From Pelecanus crispus (lineage: Eukaryota > Chordata > Aves > Pelecaniformes > Pelecanidae), in assembly GCF_030463565.1 (NCBI RefSeq), contig NC_134644.1, positions 127,965,388 to 128,029,387 on the forward strand: a DNA stretch of 64,000 nt, written 5' to 3'. This document shows positions 1 to 12,200 of the stretch, piece after piece. Below the pieces are notes generated by a model. It ran no database searches. It was not told where the DNA came from and worked only from the letters and a program-made list of their open reading frames with translations. The position numbers and the translations under genes are program-made. Positions within the stretch are counted from its first letter, which is position 1, and each line of letters starts with the position of its first letter.

Positions 1-85
1 TCATGCCTTCTGCTAATGACATTAAATGCCATTTGGTCTTAGCTGGGTGCATCTGGATTAATGTCAGTGCATTCTCTTGTTATAG
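1..85 (+). other. MAPRE2 intron end
   Basis: Pyrimidine-containing intron tail (attctcttgttatag) before the first exon in the window. No other feature. Confidence 0.8.
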
Positions 86-231
86 GAGCAGCTTACTGCC
101 AGTTCATGGACATGCTGTTCCCAGGGTGCATTAGCTTGAAGAAAGTAAAGTTTCAAGCAAAGCTGGAGCATGAATACATTCACAACTTCAAACTTCTGCA
201 AGCATCATTTAAAAGAATGAATGTGGATAAG
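86..231 (+). CDS. MAPRE2: MAPRE2 exon: middle of CH domain
   Basis: Calponin-homology domain segment starting [14 protein letters not shown] and ending [10 protein letters not shown]. The acceptor is tatag before base 86 and the donor AAG|GTAGGC after 231. The exon opens with the last two bases of a Gly codon and closes on a whole codon (146 nt = 2 + 48 codons). The CH domain is the part of EB proteins that binds between tubulin protofilaments. The preceding exon is outside the window. Confidence 0.97.
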
Positions 232-3200
232 GTAGGCATTCTGTATTTGTATTTCAATCACTACAAGTGTCAAAAGTTGTGTAAACTGGGTGAAGTCAAT
301 AAATAGGGTAAATAAACTTCAAAATACTTAAAGTCCACTTTTTCAACTTTTGAACTGAGAACTGGAGTACAAGTTGTACGTGAAGATGTTCTTCTTGACC
401 TTTCATTATCCGAAAAGGGTATTTAGGCATGAAGGAAGAAATTTGGCATGCTCCATTTAGGTACAAAGTGAAAATTGAGTCCATGTGTCCGCTGAGGAAT
501 TGTGCAGCCTAACTCATTATATCTTAATATCAGAGACCCTTTTGATAAAATACCATGTGTTGGAAATTCCTTAGCATCAGTGAACCTTGATTTTTAGATA
601 CAGTAAAATTACTGGTGACCTGAATTTCCAACCAAGTAACTTGGAAATATGCTGTTTTTACAAGTATTCCATGTTTCTTGTCCAAAATGGGGTTTAAGGA
701 ATTCAAAGTATTCAAAAGCTGGAATAATTTATCCAACTATCTGATAGGTTGGCCAGCACATATGATCTTGTAAAGAATGGAGGGCTCTAAGAAAATGGCT
801 TGTTCAGCCATAAGGCACTGGTTTATGCTTGAATGCATGAATTTGACGGGCTCACCAGTATAAATCACCATGTTAATAAAAATGAATAATGCAAGTTATG
901 TTGTCATACTTTTAGTTTTACACAGATATACTACCTGTATATCCTTTTATGGTTCTGCTCTGCCTTCTAGTGTTGCCTTATTCTGAAGTTTAATAATTTA
1001 ATAGTCTCTTAATAGAGAGTCCTGTAAGACATTTTTAAAGCAGTGGAAAATGGTCATTATTTCCTGAAATGTTGTGGATGCTTCTATTTACAGTGTAAGT
1101 TGTTAACGAAACATTGGAAAGCCTAATAAAGTTAACATTGTCAATTCTTCTGCAGGGAGCAAACTTGCTATACTTTCTCAATGCAGAGTTAAGATACAAA
1201 AGGAACAACGTGAAAGGACAGGCAAAATGCTACATTAATCCTTGTAGGAGTATAGTAGACTTATAAAATGCTGCACAGTTGGCTTAACCTTGAAGAAGAA
1301 ATGAAAATTGCAGTGGTTTTAGGTACCCTTCTTCCAGCTGAAAATTGAATGCATTCGGGAGGCATTAAGATCCATTTAACTTGGCTCTTTAATCAACTGT
1401 ATTAATTAAGCAAGGCAAGGCAGCCCTCCTTCTGCAGCATTCCCTTCGTAGACCCTGTCTGCCCACAGTGTCTGGGAAGGTTGAGTCTCTTGTAGAGCAA
1501 TGCTGAACCACCTCCTTACACTAATATTGGCCCACGGCACCTTTTGGAGGCTTTGTTTCTGTGAAAAATTTTGCAGGATATGGATATGGAGACATCCTCA
1601 AAGCCTTTCTTTTGTTTTACTAAAACTTTATAGGCATTTTAGTCAACTTCTGCATGTCCATGAACTGTTCTATGTATAGCTATATATGGAATGGAAAAAA
1701 ATTACAAGGTTAAAACCTCAGGGTTAGTTCATACGATGAACATGTACTGCCAAAATGTAGGTTGGTTTGAACTTCAGCATGTCTTGGAAAAGTTGCTGGG
1801 TTTTTTGTCGTTCAAACGGTACGACAGAGAGCAAGAAGCTCCCGTCTGGACCTTTTGAAGAATTGTTCGTTTTTAGTATGCCCAACTGTAGCTTGTCCAT
1901 TAAAACAGAGATCCCTAGTTAGTGGAATATAGTGTTACTCTCTGAACAGCTTCATTCATCATGGCTGTTACTGCAGTAAGGAAGGAGTAACTCAGTGGAA
2001 GAGCAGTAATAAAGGGTTACATACACCCACTGTATAGCCACTTCAAAGGCTGGGTCATCATTTTATTTCAGTTTTATTTCTTATTAAGAGCACTTCCAAA
2101 TCTACCATAATTTCCTTTTCTTTTAGGAAGAAAAGAATAACAGGGGAATATATGCTGATATAGTTGTTAGATTTTTTTTTTTCCCCCAATTAAGTGTGTA
2201 TATGTAATTTTTATTTTTAAAAATGGCAGTGATATATTATTGGAACCTTTATTCTACATTTCAGGTAATTCCTGTGGAAAAACTGGTCAAAGGGCGCTTC
2301 CAAGACAACTTAGATTTCATTCAATGGTTTAAGAAGTTCTTTGATGCTAACTATGATGGGAAGGAGTATGATCCTGTGGAAGCTCGACAAGGCCAAGATG
2401 CTCTTCCCCCACCAGATCCTGGTGAACAAATCTTCAACCTGCCCAAAAAGTCTCACCATGCAAACTCTCCAACTGCAGGTATTTTGTGTCTTCCAGAATT
2501 CCATTTCTGTCTCTGAAGACAATTATAAACTGTGATCCATTTTACGTAAATACTAGTTAAAAATTATTTCCTTGTGTGGGTGGGCCATTTTTTTTTTCCT
2601 TGTCCATAGGCTTAGCATCTGAGATGGCAGAAGTTAACTTCTTGTGGTGCGCTCTAGTTTGGCCCAGCCCTATCAAGCATAGGGTTTCCCCCCTGTGAAC
2701 CCTTGATGTAGGTGATGTGGATTTTAGTGATGTCTGAGGATGGAGACAAAGGCATTTAACCTTCTTGTCAATGAATGTGGTGTGTGTAAGTGTATTCAAG
2801 AACATTAAATTTCTCTCTCACACCTCCGCCCTTACAGGAAATTGCCAGCACAGGCTGATTTCTTTTTTATTAATTTTTTGTGGTGAGTGAAATGCTTCCA
2901 AATCTTAAGGTCTGACTAAGAAGGAAAAAAATGAATTGATTTGTGGCTTTATATGTGCTCATTGTTCAGGTACGGTAGTTCTCTTAAGTGAGCAACATAC
3001 AACTATTGCTCTTTCTCAAAGATACCTCTGTCTTCTAACTTTTTGTTTTGTGTTTATACTGGGTTTTGCTAGGATAGAGTTAATCTTCTTCATAGGAGAT
3101 TATGTGGTGCTATGTTTTGGATTTGTGATGAAAACAGTGTTGGTAACTCAGGGATGTTTTAGTTATTGCTGAACAGTGCTTGCACAGCATCAAGGCCTTT

Positions 3201-6200
3201 CTTGTTTCTCAGATGCCTTGCTAGTGAGTAGGCTAAGGGTGTACAAGAAGTTGTGAGGGGACACAGCCGGGACAGCTGACCCCAACTGACCAAAGGGATT
3301 TTCCATACAATAAAACTAGGGGGAAGAAGGAGAAAGGTGGGGGGATGTTCAGAGTTATGACGCTTGTCTTCCCAAGTAAGTGTTACGTGTGATGGAGCCC
3401 TGCTTTCCTGGATATGGCTGAACACCTGCCTGCCAATGGGAGGTAGTGAATGAATTCCTTATCTTGCCTTACTTGGGTATGTGGCACTTGCTTTACATAT
3501 TAAGCTGTCTTTATTTCAACCCATGAGTTTTCTCATTTCTGCCCTTCTCATTCTCTCCCCCATCCTGCCGGGGGGGGAGTGAGCAAGCAGCTGTGTGGGG
3601 CTCAGCTGCCTACTGGGGTTAAACCACGACAGTGTCTGGAATGGGCCGAAGGACTAAGCCTGATCTTTATGTAATATGGGCATGATTGGTCACTAAGCAG
3701 ATGCCATTTTTTTGATAACTGAGAGTTAAGTGAACAGGAGAGCCGCTAACATTTAAAAAAAAAAAAAAAAAAAAAAGACTAAACTAGTGTTACTGGGGTT
3801 GGTTGACTGTACATGTATAGGTTTGTGCATACAGAAACACACATGCACACACACTTAATTCCTTTATTGTTCTGTCCTGGGTTTACTTTATTCATGCTAA
3901 CCCAGTCCTCAAATAATGATTAATTTTCAGTTGGCTTAATTATGTGACCCGTCTTCTCGTGGGCTCAGGTGTGCACCAGTGCTGGCAAAGGGAAGGGGCA
4001 GGTTTGAGGCACCCTCTGTTTTAGGCTGGCTTATGCTCTGGAATCATACCCAGATTTCAGCGTTCTGCTCTGATCACTTCTGACATCAAAGTGGGGCATA
4101 CTTGGCCAGCTGCCTTCAGCTCATTAGTGCTTCCAGGAAATTGAGCGCCTAATAGCAGGCCAGTGCTGCTCTGGGCTTTTGCAGCTTGTTTACGTCTTTG
4201 TTTTGCACCATCTTGTGTCTAAACTTCTGAATTTCAGGGCCTGGTATGCTATAATTTCCCATGTGATGTCTTGTACTCCCTTTGAAAACAAAAAAAACCC
4301 CAAGTGCTAATGTCATGGTGTTACCCAATTGAGAAATTGGAAAAGAAACTTTTATTAAATACAGACTTTACCATGCTTGTTAGTTCTTGCAGATGGTCTG
4401 TTTGTACCAAAGTCACAAATGTGTCATGCAAATTAAAGTTGTGGAGGTGACAATCCTAGAGAAATAGAATAGCTGCTGAAGTGGAACCAGGCAGCTGATA
4501 TGGAGGATAATGCAGTGATCTCATGTCGTGTTGCTGGCTGTATGAAGCACATGTCCTGTGCCTCCTCAGCCCTTGTATGGCATAGGACAACTGAGATATA
4601 ATGTAATGATCTTTGGTAAGATTCTGTGGCTGTGGAAGTTAGCTTTTTCATGGAAAGCCTCCTTCATTATTAGCTTAAATATTGTCGAGAAGTATGACAG
4701 GCAGGACACTAGTTTAATTTTTTTTGAGGTGGGGAGGGGGGCGTGTAGACATGGCATGATGCTAGGTGAAATGAGAGTTGTAGCTTGTATTGCTGCCTGC
4801 ATTTTAGAACAGGACTATTTCATTTAGGTGTCAGCCATGCTTAGGTTTATTCAATTGCTGGGTGAGCACGTTTTCATTTCCCTGATGCATTGTGCCTTTG
4901 TGCCTCACCTCACCTCATCATGTAGCCTGATTGCTTGAAAGGATGGGAGCCCTAACTGGGTGCCTGTTGATAGAGGACACTCTGGGAGGTGGGCCATATG
5001 CATCTGCAAGCTTGTGTCTGCCTCATCTCCTGCTGTTTGGAAGTAAATTGGGATGATGTGGAAGCAAGTCCTGGGTAGTTGGGAAATTACCATGAAAGAT
5101 GTGCTTCCTTACTTCTGTTGTGTGTGTGTGTGTGTCTGTGCATGCTCATGCACGCTTAACTGGAAATGAAGGAGTATTCATTACAGTTGTTATAAGAACC
5201 ATAATGTGCCCATGTGAGTAAAACAAGCTTAGCCATTTATACTAAAAAGGAAAAAAAAGATAAGGTCTCATGAGTTCTGCGGCAGGCTAAGAATTCCCCA
5301 CCCCATCTGGAGTTTTGTCTTCCTTGATGATACAGGCACAAAGAGGGAATACATGCCCGTGGGTAAGTGCAACATCAGGTGGCACAGTTTAAATGGCTAT
5401 CTATGAGTTTTATGTTGATTATTTTGTTATTCTATGTTCTTAGGTCTTCAGTGGAATGGGTGAGGTTTTGGGCATGGCTTTACTTCCACTGACTTTGTTG
5501 TGGCAGCAGTAAACATTGTGGGCTGCTTGATGCAATAACCTCTTACACCAATGCAGCAAGCATTTGCCAGTATCTGTAGCAGTTTGCCACAGTAGTTTGG
5601 CTCTTTTTTTTTTTTTTTTGGTACCTTTTTTTTTTAAATGTCACTTTTAATTTGTGTGATTTGTTCTAGAGTAACACTGAAGCTTTGAAATTTTAGTACT
5701 GTCTTGTTTCAGTTCATTAATGAAACAAAAAGAAGCAATAGTGAGAGAAAATAAAGAACCCAGAAGATCTTCCAGCATAATCCAAAAATTTTTAAACAGT
5801 GTGCAGTGAACATATGTAAATACATGCACTTATTGTTCAATATCAGGAGCAAGTAGGCATATGGGTACTCATTCACACTATATTTTTTGTTTTGACAGAC
5901 CTTCCAATATGCCTATTCTAAATTGATGAAATATTCCTAAAGGAATAATTTATTTAGCTACCAGTAATTTCATATCTGTTTCAGATGATTCCTGTTGTTC
6001 CACAGAATAACTCTTCCAGTTCCCTTTGCCAGGGTTTTGGTTTTGAATGATTTAGGAGGTGCTGATCTCTTTAATTATTCATAACGACTTTATAACACTC
6101 TGTTCTAACTCTGTGTTTTCAGAGGTAGACTAAGATATGTCTTTCAATTAACAAGAAAGGGGTCAAATCCCTAAAGCCTGCTCTGAAAGCTTACCCAGAA

Positions 6201-9200
6201 AGGTAGCTGCCATGAGTTAGAATTATTTTTGGTATTTTAATCTGACACTAAAGCGTGGCAAGACCCATGGTATCAGGTAGCTGGTATCTGTACCTATACA
6301 TGGGTATTTACCTGTATCTCTGCAAATGCCGAGTGTGGTCTTTATTTCATTTTTAAAAGTGCTTCTAAACAAAGCGAAACTCAAGAAACCTGAAAATGCA
6401 CTGGGTTTTGTGTTAATCGGGGAGCAGTGCAACAGCCATGGCCCTACCTCTCCTAAAGGCAATCCGACTGAGGAGTCAGCACAGGTCAAGGATAATGCAG
6501 CTCGGAAATGGAAGCGTAAATAGGTCCCTAAAACTAATCTGCTGTGCCACCCTCGCGTTACCTCGTCCCTTCCTTGAGAGACAGAGCCGATTTGTTGCCA
6601 AGCCGATGACTGTACGGAGGGTGGATGGCTTCAGTAAGACGTGTAAAAGGCTGCTTCTAGAAATAGTAGGAGCAGCAAGGATTTGCCAGGTAAATGCAGC
6701 TCCCTGCTGGGGGAACGGGTATGTTTTCATCCTTCGAGGAGTGGAGCCAGCAGCACAGACCACCGCTGCAGGCTCTTTGCCAACAGCACCACAGCTGCTT
6801 TTAGATATAACGCCATCTGCCAGCCCTGAGCCGCCTTTCGATCTCCTACAGCCTCCGCTCTTCTCTAATGCAGTGGTAAACAGCCTACAGATGTAGAGTC
6901 AAAATTATGGTAAGGGATTAAAATATTAGGGCACTGTTGTTTGTGCCAGTTCTAATGCTCCCTGTGGAAAAGAGCAGAAAGAGCTTCGTCTGATCAAATT
7001 GAAAATGGTGATCAGGTTGTCAGGATTTTAGCTTAGTGCCTTATGTAAGTACTCCTGTGTGTCGGAGCAAATCTCCATGGAGCGCTGTTCTGTGTATGGG
7101 TGTGGGGTGTCAAAAATGCGCAGGTAAAAGACAGCTTAACAAAATTAATTATTTACTTGTAAGCTAAAAGTGCGAGAGGTTTTTAGATCTGAAGGCTGTT
7201 AGATGTTTTAGTTTGAAATATTCAGTGAGAGCAGGATGACTAAAGCAGAGCTGGAAAATACTGGAGGATCACATGAGGGCTAAAAATACTCACGCTATGA
7301 CAGGGAAAATAACCAGGGCAGAATGAACTGTTTGTGCACGAATGCTTTATATATAATCTGCGTGCCACTGAAAAGCCAATTGCACAAGAAAAACACTGAT
7401 TTTTCTTTAGGGAAATGATATATCCTACTGTGGCAGATGTGCTGTAAATTAATTTTGAGGGATAAAAATACTCAACAAAACCAGCCTTTATTTTAGCAGC
7501 TAGTGATACGATTAGGACTCCTGGGAGACTAGAGAACTCCTTCTAATGCTTTTTTCCTTTGCTTTCCACCAAAACATGCCACCTTTTTCCCCAGGTGGCG
7601 GGCAGTTGGTAGGGGCAATGGCAACCTCTGCTCGTGGTGGTGCGGTGCTCCCGGACAGCGTGGCAGAGCTGGAGATGGGAAGAGCCACGGGGCGACAAAC
7701 TGAAAATGCTTTTGTGCCTAGTTCATATGAGGCCAAGGAATTGTACCAGCCGACGGGAACAGCATGTGCAGTGACAGTGCTGGCCTGGGAGCTAGAGAGG
7801 AAAGTGCCTCAGCCTTAATACAGAAACAACCTCTCTGCCAGCGTGAGGAGAGTTTAATTTTTAAAGCCACTGAGCCTGAGAATTTAGACCACGAAGCAAT
7901 GCTGCTTGCAGTGCAGGAGCCAAGGCCTTTTTTCTAGAAAGATTGTGTTTGAAAAACAGTGGTGAAAATTGCTGTCTTAATTTTCAGTGTACTGTGGGTG
8001 TGGTTTGAATGCCTGTGTTGCTCAAATTTTTGCACGATCTTTCATATTTCAGTATGCATTTCTTCACATATTTTCTTTCAGATTTTCCTGTTGAGACTGC
8101 TTTCTCCTTGTAGCTAAGCAGACAGTTGAATTTTAGAAAATGCAGCTTTTTAAGAGCATTTCAGATTTTAAATTGTATTCTTCTGTTAAGCCTATGTGGA
8201 ATGGTTTTGTCCATTGAAGATGAATGCTTGCATGCTGGAAGATGTTTCTAGAGAAAATAGGAGTTTCAGTTGAGAACAATTAATAGTTGCCATTAAAATG
8301 TTGGTTAGTTTAAATCTACAGAAAAGTCTTCATTTATGATGGGGAAAAGGCTGTGGTTAGAAGAAGATTTGATAGATGGGAACTATTAAAGATGAACTGA
8401 GAGAGTCATGCCATCAACAAAACCTTTTCATCTGACAAGTAGACTCCATTGTATGTTCTTGCTTGGATTCCACTGTTGAAATTTTTAAGAAGTGCTTCAG
8501 TTTCAAGTACGTGTACACGCTTCTCTTTGCCAGCTGTCCGGCAGGTGGTCAAAGTAGAGCTCATCAGACTGTACTGTGGCCAGCAGCAGCGGAGGTGTGG
8601 AGACCTGAGGGGACAGAGGAGAACTGCCACCCAGGGGAAGTTAGTAGCACAAAATAGGCAGCTGAGCTGCAGCGTGTTGGGATGCTGAAAGTCGAGTCAG
8701 ATTTTGTCTGAGGTCATTTCATTCCCATTAAGCATAATTTGTCATCACTTATGCCATTAAGCATCCCTAAATTGAGCAGTTTCTTGCATCCCAGTGTAGC
8801 AGCAACAATAAGTGTGTGTGAATATTAATTTATTTACTGTTCTCACTCATTTTTATTAAGTGGATGGAGAGTTTTTCTTTAGCTCGTGAAGAAATTGCTA
8901 GCTCTGTGGCCTCTTGGTGGGTTTTTTTTTTCCTTCTGTGGCATGAGTCAGGAATATTCACTTCATGAAGTCCTTTAATTTGACTGAAGATATACTGCGA
9001 GTGATTCCCAAATTCCGTTGAAGCAGTGGTCGTGAGGGCTCAGCCAAGTCTCGTGCTTGCTCAGGGCTTCCATTGCTCTCCATGCTGTCCTCACGCACGT
9101 CCACACTGTATTCATGCATCTATTTCCTTGGAATTTTACATAAATATTTAACAGTATACTAATTACTCATATAGCTTCAAGGAAGATTTCTCTCTAAACA

Positions 9201-12200
9201 TTAAATAGGTCTCTTGTCTGCAAGACTGCGCTTGTGATGTAAAGTGACCTGGAATTCACAGCCTAGCTTTGTTGTACCCAAAACCTGCACAGTGCCAACA
9301 TCCACTGTTTTAAATTGCAGAAGTGTACATCTGTTTGTAAAACTTAATGTCTTTAGCAAAAAGAGTACTAAAGCTGAAACCGGAGGGGATATATTTCATT
9401 ATGATGGGACTGACTGGTAATTGTTTCTGGAGTACAACAGATAGAAAATTGTAATGTGTTTCAAAGCTGGTTCAGCTAACTTATTTCAGTACAAGAACAA
9501 AATAATTTGTCTTTCAACTGTAAATTTATTTTTCCCATCTCTGCTGCTGTTACATGGGCAGGTATAAAAAGTTATCCAGGTGCTAACTGAAGCAGCTGTG
9601 ATACTGTTTAAAAAAAATCCAGTTGGACCCTGCATTAACCTAAAATCAGAGCATGCTGTAACAGAAGTTCTCACAGAACGGTGGAGGTGGGAAGGCACCT
9701 CGGAGATCGTCCAGTCCAACCCCTCTGCTCAAAGCAGGGTAACCTAGAGCTGGTTGCCCAGCACCATGTCCAGTCAGGTTTTGAGTATCTTTTTGAACAT
9801 CGACAGTAAGCTTGAAAAGGAGTTGGTAATGGGTAACATTTATGGCACTGATTACAATGCAGTTTTCTCAGTGGTCAGTGAAAAGAGCTGGTTATCAGGT
9901 ATTTTGTATGTAAAATATTTGTATAAAATTTCTGTGCTTTCTCAGAATATGTAAATGGCTCATATATATATATTTTCATAGAAGATACAATGTTGGAGAG
10001 AATTTAAACTGCTTGGGTTATATAGCCCCTCTGAGCAATGCATTAGGAGTTATTCCACACTTGCACTAATTGACTGCAAAGCCATTGTGGTGCTCAATAG
10101 CAAAGTCATTAAGTCGACCAAGATCTTTCATCTCTGTTTAGGTATCTGGCTGTCTCAAGTACTTTGCACTACTCTACCAACGAGCATCCTTTAATTCTTT
10201 TATGAAATTAAGCTTCTGTTAGAAATGGGAGGCTTACCTCTGAGCTGATTCTAAAACTGATATTTCAGAATAAATGTGCAGTAAAGCTTTTTTTTTTTTT
10301 TTCCCACTCCAGGAAATTTTAAATTAGAAATCCCTAGGCGTTCTCTGTTGCAATTAAGTTCTATCCAGCTGTAGCTGATACAGTCTGAAATGCTCAGGTT
10401 ATTTAGCTGGTTTTTATCTGCATTACTGACATTGGAATATCATGTTCATTTAAGAGCTGATCCTGAGCAGCGGAGCAAAAGTCGATTTCTTTTGATTTGT
10501 CTGGACTTTATAAAGCTTAGTAACACTTTGCCGTGGAAATTCAAAAGGCTTTGTTGTTTTCAAAGGAGGGCAGAATATAATGCGGTGTGTTGCTGCTATC
10601 CAGGCCTCTCTGTCCGCAGACAGTGGTGATGTGGGCTTGCTCAGCATGCTCTGGGAGGGCACATCAGCTGCAAATTAGAGAGAATACCTGGGGATTAAAT
10701 ATTTGTGCCTGCTCTGGCCTTAACTCTCTCTGCAGGTTAAAAAGAGGTGTGTACTTAATGATTTGGCTTTTTGTGATCGCTACCCCAATCTACAAAGAAC
10801 TAGCTTCACAGGGCTGTTGAGCATGGAAGGGAGCAATATGCTGTGGCTGCACAACGTGCCTTGCTTAGGTTTTGCACCATGATCCCCTCCAGGAGAAATG
10901 GTGAAGAGCTGACAGGCCGGGGGATGCTGCCCTAGAAAAGCTGAGCAGCTTCTCCTGTGCTTGTGCGCAGGTGCTTGCTGCCTAGAGACAAACCAGTGCT
11001 GCCTTCGAGTAGAAGGGTGGTTGGTAGAGGGGGGAGCTGCACCGACCAGCCAAGGTTTTGCATCTGAAGATCCATAGCTTGTTTTATAGCACTTAATTTT
11101 CAGTTGATATCCTGAACTGCATCTTGCAGAATATGGTAAGAAATAAATGTTGATACCTTGGTTTAGTATACATATATATTATTTTAAATGTTGTATAGGT
11201 AACTGTTGCAGTTGCATGTGATACAAGTATTCATTAAATAACCTGAAGCCCAACTAGAATGCTATAGTCAAAGTGATTATTTCACACGTGTGTTTATCTT
11301 GCATATTTTGACACCAGTTTTCTTCTGTTTACCTGCTAATCCAAAGGAAAATTAGTTTCCTAGCTTTGAGAGCCTCTTAACAATCCTGCTCTGAAGCAGC
11401 TGATTTTTACTTAGTCCAAATATGGACTGAACCTGCAGAGCATTGAAGGCAGGGCGCTAAAGTTAATGAAATTGCCTAAAGAAAGAAATAATGGAGAAAG
11501 ACCTTGGCATTTTTAATGTTTTTCCACAAATGATTTATTCTTTGCTGATCTAAGTATGATGTGAAAAGAAGTTTAATTTCATTCATACAATATTGAATTT
11601 TCCCAACTTTAGCGGGTCTGTATACTGTATCTGAAATCTGCTAGAGGTGAATTTGTATATGCAATTAGACATGGAAGCTATTGGAGTCACCAATTTCTGA
11701 GGAAAAAAAAAAAATCCCCAACATATATGTTTTTTTTTTTTTCTTATCTGTCTTATATTAAAGAGCATAGAAAAGGAGGATGGGCATCTTGCAGAGACAT
11801 GTTTACACAAGTCAGTTGGATTATCAAGTTGTTTGTTTGTGTTCTGTTGGCATTAGATGACCCAGTTAATACAGAGTTACCACTAGAGGTGGGAGGAGGT
11901 GCTTGTTACAAAGAGAGGCCTGTGACTAGATCAGGAAAGCTTAAGCAAGCTTGATGAAATAACCCATTGCTGCTTTCCTTTCCCATCGCTTTTCAGCTCC
12001 TCCAAGGGACCGCTGTACACAGTTCTAGGTCACTGAGACCGTGTGAGCTCCAGGGTTTGGTCATATGGGCAGCACCACAAGTTGTCTCTTCCCCTCCTGC
12101 CTTTCCCTGCCTCCTTGCAATTTCTTCCTAGCAACGCCTTCGTAAAACATTGGTTTTACAATGAATTACTTTATTAAAGTGTTGTCTGATACTGGGGATA

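Noticed and set aside
3159..3425. Minus-strand 88-codon frame
   Set aside because: Lies inside the LTR, antisense to it; a by-product of LTR composition.
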